Shown here: positions 26,401-34,935 of the stretch, one piece after another
Numbering within the stretch: the first letter of the stretch is position 1
Layout: every line of letters starts with the position of its first letter
Origin: Galaxea fascicularis
Lineage: Eukaryota > Cnidaria > Anthozoa > Scleractinia > Euphylliidae
Length of the DNA: 64,000 nucleotides
NCBI GenBank assembly: GCA_948470475.1
Contig: OX419336.1
Location: forward strand, 42,538,556 to 42,602,555
Direction of reading: 5' to 3'
The notes under the pieces: generated by a model
Databases searched by the model: none
Told to the model about the DNA's origin: nothing
Seen by the model: only the letters and a program-made list of their open reading frames with translations
Program-made: the position numbers and the translations under genes

Positions 26401-26538
26401 GATTAAAGCTCCCTATTGGCGTGCGACTGATTCAGACGGCGTACCGTGTGTCGAACCTAATGCAATATGAGTATTTTATATACAGAGAAGGCATTATGCA
26501 TTTATACATTGAATTAAAACATTTGGTTCGGCACATGA

Positions 26539-26576
<38 letters not shown>

Positions 26577-26591
26577 TATAATGCGGCAGAC

Positions 26592-26633
<42 letters not shown>

Positions 26634-26705
26634 CTGATTCAGACGGCGTCTGAACCGGGTGAATGAATATATCTATTTCGTATTAGCAGATCCTCAAATA
26701 CAAAC
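23424..26705. other. Intron between kinase exon and GTPase exon
   Basis: About 3.3 kb without a supported exon. The donor inferred on the minus strand at 26705 is the weak GTTTGT, joining in phase 1. A MITE lies at 25985-26353. A 158-codon open frame (24314-24790 minus) has no recognisable family. Confidence 0.45.
25985..26353. mobile_element. MITE with GGGCCCGATTACATGGC ends
   Basis: The left end GGGCCCGATTACATGGC and the right end are inverted copies. The interior is rich in the motif TTTCAGCCCGGGCTGAAA. TTAA precedes the left end and TAAG follows the right end, so a piggyBac-like TTAA duplication with one mutated copy is possible. Confidence 0.78.
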
Positions 26706-27371
26706 CGTTTTCAAGAGGCCACAGTGGCTCCATAACTGGACAACTTCCATTTATGACCTCCATCATCACAACACCAAAAGAAAAAATATCGATCTTGCTG
26801 CAGTATTCGACCTTGATCCCTCGATCGGCGGAGTATGTTTCTGGTGCCGCGTAGGCCGGAGTTACGGGAACTGGAGATGCAAATATTTGATCTTTTTCGC
26901 TCGAAAAACATTTCGCAAGGCCAACATCGCAGATCTTGGCTTGCACATTTTTGGTCAAAACCACATTTCCAGAGGACAAATCTCGATGAATTATCGGTGG
27001 ATTGCATTTATGATTAATGTAGGCAAGTCCTTCAGCTACATCTAACGCGATCGAAACTGTTTCGGGAAAAGGTATCTTGCCTGGGTGATGCTGATTGATG
27101 TAGCCCCGTAAGTCACAATCTAGCAGTTCGGTGATAAGCACTGGAGGCGAAGTAAAAGAGATGACGAATTCCAGCAGCTGAACAACGTTTCTGTGATTCT
27201 GCACTCGTCGTGAAATTTGTCAACATGTCCTCCCGTTGCGTCGGAGCGAAAAAAGTGTTCATGAAGTGTCTTCACAGCCACAGGTTTCCCTTTCCACTCA
27301 GCTCTAAAAACTTTTCCAAAAGTAACACTTCCGATCTGAGCTCCAAGATGAAGATCTGACAGCAGCGCCAT
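26706..27371 (-). pseudogene. Kinase-Rab fusion gene, 5' exon (protein kinase domain, frameshifted)
   Basis: ATG at 27371 begins a tyrosine-kinase-like domain: glycine loop IGSVTFGKV (second glycine replaced), VAVK lysine, catalytic IIHRDLSSGN, CDVG in place of DFG, and AAPE. The frame changes near 27195-27210. The N-lobe runs to KFHDEC in one frame and resumes at QNHRNVVQLLEF in another, with roughly seven or eight expected residues missing. This is a deletion/frameshift in this copy or an assembly error. With altered glycine-loop and DFG residues, catalytic activity is doubtful even if the frame is intact. Confidence 0.65.
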
Positions 27372-27399
27372 GATTTAAGAACATATCGCACTCAGTGTT

Positions 27400-27797
27400 C
27401 AGGGGCACCCAACGACAATTTTCGGAAAATATCTGTTCGGAAGACGATTTGACATCTAGAATTTTCGGAACATTTGTTGTAAAATTTCTTGCTTACCTGC
27501 CTCTCCTAAGATTTTCGAACATCTAAAAACTACTATAATTGCCCATTTTTAACGGATTTTTACCGTTAAAACGTCACCTAGAATTTTCGGGAGCCTTTTT
27601 TCTGGCTGAAATTTTCGAAAAGGTGAGTTTTGATCCCTATAATTTTCGGATCACTAGACTTTCAGCTAGGAAATCCGAACAGATGAAAAATTTTTAGGGG
27701 ATAAAAATATGCCTATATCTACTGTTTAAATACTAAAATAAGTTTAACAATGCTATGTTTAAGTGGTTTTGAACTATATTCTCGTTGGGTGCCCCTG
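27400..27797. mobile_element. MITE with CAGGGGCACCCAACGA ends, beside the kinase start codon
   Basis: CAGGGGCACCCAACGA at 27400 is matched inverted at 27782-27797. AGTGTT flanks both sides. The interior has many copies of the words AATTTTCGG and CCGAAAATT. It begins about 30 bases upstream of the kinase ATG and so would replace its natural promoter or 5' UTR. Confidence 0.8.
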
Positions 27798-27869
27798 AGT
27801 GTTATCATCAATAAAGAGAATAAAGCGAAACTAATTTTTAATCCAGTGTGCCTTGCGGGCGTTTGTTAA

Positions 27870-29132
27870 ATTTCTTTTTTTCTTTTTTTTTTAATTTAAA
27901 CATTAACCATTGTTTGCCCCAAAAGCACCTAGGCTTATCAAGGGGGCTCACAATAGAACAAATTTAAATCAGGCTCACAAACAAAACACATAGTTACAAC
28001 GAAATTTACATAACTAGAGATATATTTATTATTAATTTAACAAACAGATAGTGGCCATCAAAAAGGAAATTACATGGCCAAAGATATATTAATCTAACAG
28101 TCAAACAGTGGTCATCGAAAAGCGATTGGTACTAATTATAAAACTCTGGATTTCACGAAATAAAGCACAGTTAATGTCATAATTTACAGATTTAACGCCA
28201 TGCAGTAAAAAAATAATTTTTCTATGAGCATCGCTGCTCGATGACCATGTTTCACCGAGATACTAGCAGCAGAGGTAAGGAGGACATAACGTTGAGAGGC
28301 ATACCTGGGCACAACAAAAAGAAGTGTTTCACCGATTCAGAGTCAAGACCGCACTCGCAAATAGGCGATGCACAACGGTTAATTTTAAACAAATATTCTC
28401 TTAGACAAGAAAATCCAAGACTAAGGCTGGTGTGATCAATATATGCACGTCTTGAAAAAGAGAAATCACATAGCTTATAACTATGGGGAAAGAAAATTGA
28501 CTTTAATTTAGCTTTAAACGTGGGAAGAGAAACAGAGTTTCGAACATCTAAGCCCAGAGAATTCCAGCCAGTGATAGCGGATGGAAAAAAAGGCTTTTGA
28601 AAGCCTGCAAATAGTTCTACATGAAAATTGTGTAAAGGTTTTCCCTTGACCTAAGACGATAATGTGTTCGCTCACTGGATAGTTTTGGAAGAAGCTCATT
28701 AAAAAAAGAGGTGCAAGATTCTTGACAAGTTTGTAAAATTGACATAGAAGGTATAGTTTCCTTCTAAGAGGCTCCCAAGCAAGTTTCTTGTATAGCTTTG
28801 CAGAACTGGTTCCTTCAATGGCACCTGTTATCAATCTTACAGCTTCATATTGAACGCTATCAAGTAGAGCTGAGTCGCAATCATAACAGTTGTTCCAAAT
28901 GAAATCCTCATATCCCATGATTGGTCTGATTAGACTCTTATACAAGGATGTTAAGGTGGAACGATCAACTTTGTGACAAATTTTAACATGTTTAATCGCT
29001 TAGAAGCTTTCTCATACATCTGAACTATATGATTTCTCCACGACATAGTACTCTGCAATGTTAAACCCAAGTGAGTATGAGACTCAGCATCTTTGACGAC
29101 AGTAGAGTTGAGAAATAGAGGAGGATGAACTT
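27870..29132 (-). mobile_element. Degenerate non-LTR retrotransposon (LINE) 3' fragment
   Basis: The minus-strand frame at 28514-28945 has the C-terminal reverse-transcriptase features of Jockey/CR1-like LINEs: YKSLIRPIMGY, VQYEAVRLITGA, and WEPLRRKLYLLCQFYKL. Upstream, past a frameshift near 28,950, more of the frame can be read (TLQSTMSWRNHI, KASKRLNML). The T-rich tract near 27872-27898 would be its poly-A tail on the other strand. Frameshifts show it is inactive. The Polinton sits at its left-hand edge, in sequence that reads as the same LINE. Confidence 0.75.
29127..29132. repeat. Target-site duplication, left copy (GAACTT)
   Basis: The same six bases occur at 46863-46868, directly outside the opposite terminal repeat. 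Six base pairs is the duplication size known for Polinton/Maverick integrases. Confidence 0.93.
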
Positions 29133-29459
29133 AGTAGATAGATAATGAGAGTTCTAGGCCAGTTTTTTTAAAAAACACATTTTCTTTTAAAAATTAAAAA
29201 TTTTTAAATGGAATTTTAAATGGAAAAAATTACAAAGTAAAAAATTTTCTTTTAATGCGCATCGGCAACCAAGGATCATTTTTTTCAATTTTTAAACGTA
29301 ATTACAAAGTAAAAAACCTTTTAATGCGCATCGGCAACCAAGGATCATTTTTTTCAATTTTTTCTTTTTTTAAACGTAATTTCCCCACAGAGGATCCCCA
29401 CAGGGGATTTTTGACAAAGCAAAAAAAATGCCTATGGAAATTTCCATAGGCATTTTTTA
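29133..29459 (+). repeat. Provirus terminal inverted repeat, left
   Basis: 327 bases, matched in inverted orientation by 46536-46862 with no difference found by eye. It starts AGTAGATAGATAATGAGAG. Inside are two direct copies of a ~70-base unit (TTTTAATGCGCATCGGCAAC start, at ~29251 and ~29320) and a perfect 36-base palindrome at 29423-29458. The open frames in it are not genes. The polymerase stop codon lies three bases inside the inner edge. Confidence 0.95.
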
Positions 29460-29461
29460 TA

Positions 29462-32400
29462 TTATTTTTTCAATTTAATATGACCATAAGCATAGGTACT
29501 TATCCCATCCTCACATATTACTCTTTTATCATCTTTCCAATCAAGTGCTTTCTTATTAATGGTCTCAGTATAGATATCATGAGAACGAGAACGAATAACA
29601 TTCATTTTACACATTTTGGTTGTACCCTCGAAGAGACAATTTTTGTAGTCTTGAAATGAGATATTTTTCTTTACTACCAATTTTTTTACCCCCTTACATT
29701 TTTTTTCTTCTTTTTCATGTATTTTGTAGCTATATAGTTTGGCTCTCAAACCAACAAACTCTTCGATGATTTTCCCAGCTGCTTCATCTTTCATCATACC
29801 GATCACCTTTTTGTTTTTCCTTTCAATCCCTGAAGGGTGATCCACAGGAAAATCGCTTGTATCGAATTTAGCCACCACATCGTCTGCAATATCCTTGTAA
29901 AAATCTTCAGTCTCAATCTCATACAAAAGACTGTCGGTGTCTGTGAAGAGTAGCTTTTGTTTTCCTCCATATTTGGGTAAGATGTAATTGTAGTGGAAAT
30001 CATACATCAGAGTCTTGGAGATATCCAGAATAGCCATCCCACAATAAATAGGTTTATTGAACAGTATCTGTATTCTCTTCATATGAATTGACACGAGATT
30101 CTCATCGAATATCGTGAGGTGTTTAAAATTTGGTTTTGTCGCAAGTTTCTGTGCACTCAATTTATTATTCACCAGTTTCACATCCTGTCTGTTTCTGATG
30201 TTCTCCATAGTCTTTCCAAAGACGGAGTTGTTCATCAACTTAAAAAAATCTTTTTCGAAAGAGTTTTTTGCGTTTGCTCGAAGAGCTGTGTTTTTCATAA
30301 TGTAACTCTTCAACCACGGCTCTTCCTCAAATCTAATCCCACGATGTATCTTTGTCAACTTCATCCCAAGGTGGAGATACTGTTTCAGGTTTCTGTGGTG
30401 AATCACATACTTTTTCTTGTCATTCAGATTTGGGATGAGTTTTTCGACTCCGTTTACAACAAGTCTCTCAGGGGTGAGAGGGTAATCGTTATGGAGATCG
30501 TGTAACGAAGTAGGGTATTCGAGATCGACTTCTAGAATGCAGGGAATGTTTCTCCATTTCAGCAGCTCTTTTTCAGTCATCCATCGAAAACCTCTTACCG
30601 GGAGATTTTCACACATTGCCCACCCGTACAGATTATTTGCATCCAGGTATTCAAGATACGTTGATGGTTTACTTTTGTCATAGCTTCGCATATATTTATT
30701 ATTCGCTTTCCCATACCTGTTGGAGATCATCGAAACACCACCTCTTATTCCCTGTTCAATCATTAAGAGCATGTCGTAATCCCTGAGCAACTCCAGTTTC
30801 ACATCACTCTCTTTCAGAGCTGCGTCCCAAGCCAACCCAGGAGCTGTGTAATACCAAGCAGGATCGAGTTCATAATTTTCAAGACAGACACTTCTAAACT
30901 CTTCAAAGACATCAGCAAGAAGTAAAACATCTGTTTTGAGATATAGATCATGGTAATCACCCATCGTTTTCATGTTGAAAGTTTTCCACACATTTTGAGC
31001 ATGCTGATAATCTTCATCATTCACATCCTCATCGTTCAGCTTTGAATAAAAAGCCTCTTTCGGTGGAAGTTTCTCATTGAATTTTTCGAAACTGTTCATA
31101 AAATCATAAGGATAAACTCCTTTTCTTGAGACGAAATCTTTCAATTCACCAAATTCTTTCTCAGTCTCTTTGAGTTTATCAGTGCTCAGGTTCTTGACTA
31201 ACTTATCCAACGAAGTTGCCATAAATTTGAAACTATCGATAAACCTAAGATCATGTTTGATCTCCTTTTCTTTCCCTTCATTGTCTTTGTATTTTCCAAC
31301 CACGATGGTTTTTGAGAAGGAGATGTATTTTTCCTCGTTATTTGGGATACATTTTATGTTTCCCTCAGATTTTCCAAGATTTTTGACGAAGAGATGAGAG
31401 TCATAACCTGTGAGATTGTGGAATATGATAGGGGTGAACTTCGGTTTTACGTAGGAGAGATTACAGCCGTTGTGAGCTGCTCCTCGGTATTTTCCGGTGA
31501 AATGACAGTGATCTCTAACCTTCCTATCATTCTCTTCGAAAGGCTGACTACATATCCAACATGTGGTTGCGTTCTTGAAATCAGCTTTGTCAGTCTTAGT
31601 GAAGATCATCGGTTTGGGGAAGTTGAACTCTTGGTGTATGGTGAAGATGTCTTTCTCAAGCATATCTACAAAGATCTGAGCGACATCTTCTCCTTCGCTT
31701 TTCATTCGGTAATGCACCGTCTTCGATGGATATATACTTTCATCAAAACATTTGATGTGGTAACAGAAACCACAAGGTTTGTGCTTTTGGTACTGATTGG
31801 TGAATGGTTTCTTTGGATCATTCTCACATGAATGTGTTGGTTCAACAAACGCCTCGAAATCAGCGTAAACGATGAATGGAACTTTTTCCATATGTTTATT
31901 GTTTTTAAAAAAAATCGATGGGATTATCTTTTCCCCATCTTCAGTAATTTTGATCTTTGGCATAATGATATTCTCTGACGCATTTTTCCAACAGTACTCT
32001 TCATGCTTTCGCAGATTAGCTTCCACATTATAGTGTTGCATACAATTTCGACAGAAAAACATTTTTCCTTTATGCTTACTTACCTGCATCGAGACCAATC
32101 TGCTCAAATCTTTGATCAGGCAATAATGACTATTGGTTTTTGTCTCGTCTTCGGTGGTTATCAAGAGTAAATCCACCACACCATCGGCATTCCAGCTAAA
32201 TCTGAGAGGATATATATTTCCATTTTCATACCCAAAGACATTCACATAAATGTTGTTTTGTTTCTCGAATTTAGCAATATCGGACAGCTTGACAGGGAAA
32301 TCGATACCGCTCATATTCAACTCATCCTTATATTTCTTCAAGGAAGAGACTCTCTCCGGGTGACTGTTTGTTGGGTGTAAATACCTCAAGATGCACCATT

Positions 32401-33268
32401 TGAAGCACTCATTATCCTCATTTTTGATGTTTATTATCGCCTTCTTGTTTTTGAGCACATCCAGTAGCGGTATGTAAGATGTACCATTCAACGGTATGTA
32501 ATTTACTGTATGAAGTTTCAGCGAAATGATGGAATCGAATATCCAATTACTCCCCTGCCTTTGAAAGGTTGCTATCTTCTCCAACATCTGACCAGCCGCT
32601 TTCTTGTAGAGATCACTCACATCAGTAGCTTCAAGGTTAATCTCGATGGGTGAATGGAAAGCTGCAGGTACTATCATTGTTTCTCCTGTTGATATGTCTG
32701 TTTTTGACATGTTACATATGAGAATGAGTTTGAACTTTATGTTACGATGTTCTTTCAAGAAGTTGACAACAACCGATTTGACAGCTAACAGAAATGTTTT
32801 GGGAGTGTAATCCTCTACTCCCTCAATGGTATATTGAAAAGCAAAATTTTGCAATGCTGAGTTTTCCTCTACAAGTTCGAAACTGTGTGGTCTCTTCTTA
32901 TAGAGCTCATTCACATGCCTCTTGAAAGACTCAAGCTCATCATGCACCTCATTTCGTGGTGTATGCGAGGCCACCTTCATCAACCACTCACCCCAATTCT
33001 CCACCTCTCTCTTTCCCCAACGGACCACCTTTTTAATCTTCTTTGCCTTTGAGGGTTTCAGAATCGTTTGCCCTCTCGGGATCTCATTCACAGGTATCGG
33101 TTCATCGAGAATATTTCTCTCCGTCTTAATTCGTTTAGGTGTTGGCACTGGTACCTTTTTCTTCCTTATTACTGGTACCTTTTTGACATCAGGCTTCTTT
33201 TTCTCTTGCTTCAATAGCAGTTCGATGAGCTGTGATTTGCTCAATTTCTCCAATTCACTTTTATTCAT
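29462..33268 (-). CDS. POLB: Protein-primed DNA polymerase B
   Basis: A 1268-residue family B polymerase that would replicate the linear element from a protein-primed end. The exonuclease motifs are Exo I YADFEAF (~468-474), Exo II HNLTGYDSHL (617-626) and Exo III YLKTD (776-780). The polymerase motifs are A YLDANNLYGWAM (874-885), B KLMNNSVFGKT (1010-1020) and C FTDTDSLLYE (1108-1117), with all key acidic residues present. Between Exo I and Exo II lies a zinc-binding endonuclease VII-like segment (CWIC...RDHCHFTGKYRG...GCN, 570-603). A C2H2-type finger is at 406-426, and a basic SAP-like N-terminus occupies the first ~85 residues. The ATG follows a TATATTATATAAAGG leader. The ORF is intact and full length for the family. 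Confidence 0.97.
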   Translation of the reverse strand: MNKSELEKLSKSQLIELLLKQEKKKPDVKKVPVIRKKKVPVPTPKRIKTERNILDEPIPVNEIPRGQTILKPSKAKKIKKVVRWGKREVENWGEWLMKVASHTPRNEVHDELESFKRHVNELYKKRPHSFELVEENSALQNFAFQYTIEGVEDYTPKTFLLAVKSVVVNFLKEHRNIKFKLILICNMSKTDISTGETMIVPAAFHSPIEINLEATDVSDLYKKAAGQMLEKIATFQRQGSNWIFDSIISLKLHTVNYIPLNGTSYIPLLDVLKNKKAIINIKNEDNECFKWCILRYLHPTNSHPERVSSLKKYKDELNMSGIDFPVKLSDIAKFEKQNNIYVNVFGYENGNIYPLRFSWNADGVVDLLLITTEDETKTNSHYCLIKDLSRLVSMQVSKHKGKMFFCRNCMQHYNVEANLRKHEEYCWKNASENIIMPKIKITEDGEKIIPSIFFKNNKHMEKVPFIVYADFEAFVEPTHSCENDPKKPFTNQYQKHKPCGFCYHIKCFDESIYPSKTVHYRMKSEGEDVAQIFVDMLEKDIFTIHQEFNFPKPMIFTKTDKADFKNATTCWICSQPFEENDRKVRDHCHFTGKYRGAAHNGCNLSYVKPKFTPIIFHNLTGYDSHLFVKNLGKSEGNIKCIPNNEEKYISFSKTIVVGKYKDNEGKEKEIKHDLRFIDSFKFMATSLDKLVKNLSTDKLKETEKEFGELKDFVSRKGVYPYDFMNSFEKFNEKLPPKEAFYSKLNDEDVNDEDYQHAQNVWKTFNMKTMGDYHDLYLKTDVLLLADVFEEFRSVCLENYELDPAWYYTAPGLAWDAALKESDVKLELLRDYDMLLMIEQGIRGGVSMISNRYGKANNKYMRSYDKSKPSTYLEYLDANNLYGWAMCENLPVRGFRWMTEKELLKWRNIPCILEVDLEYPTSLHDLHNDYPLTPERLVVNGVEKLIPNLNDKKKYVIHHRNLKQYLHLGMKLTKIHRGIRFEEEPWLKSYIMKNTALRANAKNSFEKDFFKLMNNSVFGKTMENIRNRQDVKLVNNKLSAQKLATKPNFKHLTIFDENLVSIHMKRIQILFNKPIYCGMAILDISKTLMYDFHYNYILPKYGGKQKLLFTDTDSLLYEIETEDFYKDIADDVVAKFDTSDFPVDHPSGIERKNKKVIGMMKDEAAGKIIEEFVGLRAKLYSYKIHEKEEKKCKGVKKLVVKKNISFQDYKNCLFEGTTKMCKMNVIRSRSHDIYTETINKKALDWKDDKRVICEDGISTYAYGHIKLKK

Positions 33269-33324
33269 CCTTTATATAATATATGAAATATTTTTTTAAT
33301 ATCTATTTTTTTTAAAAATAGATA

Positions 33325-33537
33325 TTAATTTGATTTCTGAGGTTGTGAATTTTCAACATTTCTCTTATGCATTTGTGTTTTCAAATGATTTGTTTTACCT
33401 GTATATCCGTAGTTACGCCCAGTATTACATATATCACAATACCATTCTTTATTTAACATCCATGTTGTTTTATGTTGCTTGAGTTCTTCAGCTGTGAATT
33501 TTTTTGGTCTTCCTCTTCCTCTCTTTTTATTTTCCAT
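33325..33537 (-). CDS. Small AT-hook and C2H2 zinc-finger protein
   Basis: 70 residues. An AT-hook-like core RGRGRPKKF (6-14) binds the minor groove of AT-rich DNA in known proteins. A single zinc finger follows: YCDIC...TNHLKTQMHKRN, C-x2-C with H-x5-H. The ATG follows TATATATATAG. It is likely a DNA-binding accessory, perhaps for AT-rich promoters or replication ends (inference). No specific family recognised. Confidence 0.75.
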   Translation of the reverse strand: MENKKRGRGRPKKFTAEELKQHKTTWMLNKEWYCDICNTGRNYGYTGKTNHLKTQMHKRNVENSQPQKSN

Positions 33538-33590
33538 CTATATATATATAATTTTTTTTTTTTTAATAGATTTTTATTCATTTTTGAATT

Positions 33591-34451
33591 CTATTCAAGA
33601 GCAGCAGGAACATCATCTTCACTATCACTATTCAACAAGCATTCGTCATTATCCAATCCTTCAGGGGGAAAGACTCTAATTTGCTGAGCTTTAGGTTTAA
33701 TGCTAGCCCCGTATGTACCCAATGCTATACTCCCCCACATAGCCATGAGGCTAATTTTACTCCATTTTGGTAGTACCTCATCTATGTTGTCTGTGTCAAC
33801 CTCAGGTATTAGCACACCAGAAGCATCGAAAAATCGGCTCTTGAATGTGGCACTAGCATGTAACAGTCCATCACTACCTTCTATATCTTCAGCACATGAT
33901 GTTGGAAGACCAAAATCCATACGTGGTGGGTAGTCCTGATAGATACGTTCCTTGGTGGTTTTATCAACCTTATAGGAGTATTTTAAGATACGTTTCCATT
34001 TCCCCTTATCACCTTTATCATCATATCCCGCTATGGAAGAGGGATTAACCTTTGTGGTTTTGGAACCACCAAGACACCAGAGTACTGAGTTCTCGATACA
34101 TTTCCCTATTAGGAATTCATCAATTTCACGCGCCTTTTCATAGTAAGGGTCATCACTTTGCAAGCTAATGGAGGTGCCATATCCAGTAACCTTTTCATCC
34201 TTGGGATACCTTCCCCTTTCCTTAGTTTTACTAACATCTACAGTATTGGTACTTAAACCAAAGGGACAGACACGTGCATCATAGAGTACATAGAGTAGCT
34301 TACCATCATAACGTAATGAGACATAACTTCCACCATAACCGTTTGGTTTTGGAGTGTTAAAAGTAATTTTGTCGGTATCAATATCAAGAAAATCAACTAT
34401 TATGAAGTTGGGTTCTTTTTCAGCTTTGGTTTGGGTTTTCCTTTTTAGCAT
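33591..34451 (-). CDS. Possible single-stranded DNA-binding protein
   Basis: 286 residues, no transmembrane segment. It has a beta-rich middle and a C-terminal region (KWSKISLMAMWGSIALGTYG, then KPKAQQIRVFPPEG) resembling the end of ssDNA-binding proteins of large DNA viruses. The last ~20 residues are an acidic tail (NSDSEDD), as in many SSBs. Position next to the polymerase fits a replication role. The resemblance is remembered pattern and not a search result, so the function is tentative. The start overlaps the preceding ORF by 32 bases and follows the TATATATG signature. Confidence 0.5.
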   Translation of the reverse strand: MLKRKTQTKAEKEPNFIIVDFLDIDTDKITFNTPKPNGYGGSYVSLRYDGKLLYVLYDARVCPFGLSTNTVDVSKTKERGRYPKDEKVTGYGTSISLQSDDPYYEKAREIDEFLIGKCIENSVLWCLGGSKTTKVNPSSIAGYDDKGDKGKWKRILKYSYKVDKTTKERIYQDYPPRMDFGLPTSCAEDIEGSDGLLHASATFKSRFFDASGVLIPEVDTDNIDEVLPKWSKISLMAMWGSIALGTYGASIKPKAQQIRVFPPEGLDNDECLLNSDSEDDVPAALE

Positions 34452-34698
34452 ATATAGTTATTCTGAATATTTTTTTTAATTTCTCTTTGACCATATATAA
34501 TTCCTTCTCATAATAAGCTTTCATTTCATTAACATTTTCCAATATCTGCTCAAATGAATGGCTGCGTGATTCTACGTTTTCCATTAATACCATATATATC
34601 TCCTCTAAAGTATCCAATTCATATTCATATTCTAGCTTTAACTCCTCCAAAAGCCTATCACTTTCATATTTAACATCAGTTTCATATTTAACTTCCAT
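34420..34698 (-). CDS. Small acidic coiled-coil protein
   Basis: 92 residues, glutamate- and lysine-rich with heptad-like spacing (LLEELKLEYEYELDTLEEIY), predicted as one long helix. The ATG follows a TATATATG motif. Its end overlaps the next gene by 32 bases. No family recognised. Confidence 0.6.
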   Translation of the reverse strand: MEVKYETDVKYESDRLLEELKLEYEYELDTLEEIYMVLMENVESRSHSFEQILENVNEMKAYYEKELYMVKEKLKKIFRITIYAKKENPNQS

Positions 34699-34705
34699 AT
34701 ATATT

Positions 34706-34894
34706 TTATATGGTATTTTTTTTAAATAGATTTTTATTCACTTCAACTTCAACTTCAACTTCTTTTGGTTCATGAAACAATTGCAGTTCATTAATATCTT
34801 CCAATACGCTATTCACTTCATCCACAGTTTTCTTACAACATAGTATGAAATCCCTCAATCTCTTGAATAGTTTCCTAAATCTCTCTTTATTCAT
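34706..34894 (-). CDS. Small helical protein, basic then acidic
   Basis: 62 residues from the ATG at 34894, chosen because it follows TTATATATATG; a longer frame starting at 34969 begins only with TTG. It opens basic (MNKERFRKLFKRLRDF), then has an acidic stretch with repeated VEVEVE coded by a GAAGTT repeat. No family recognised. Confidence 0.5.
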   Translation of the reverse strand: MNKERFRKLFKRLRDFILCCKKTVDEVNSVLEDINELQLFHEPKEVEVEVEVNKNLFKKNTI

Positions 34895-34935
34895 ATATAT
34901 AAGGTGAGATTTATTTGTTTTCATAAGAAGCAATT

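Noticed and set aside
29255..29449. 64-codon frame present identically in both terminal repeats
   Set aside because: It is the terminal repeat read in frame; the peptide is low-complexity and duplicated by the internal direct repeat.
34420..34451. Overlap of the coiled-coil ORF with the possible ssDNA-binding gene as a frameshift junction
   Set aside because: The downstream gene has its own ATG with the TATATATG signature and no slippery heptamer was seen.
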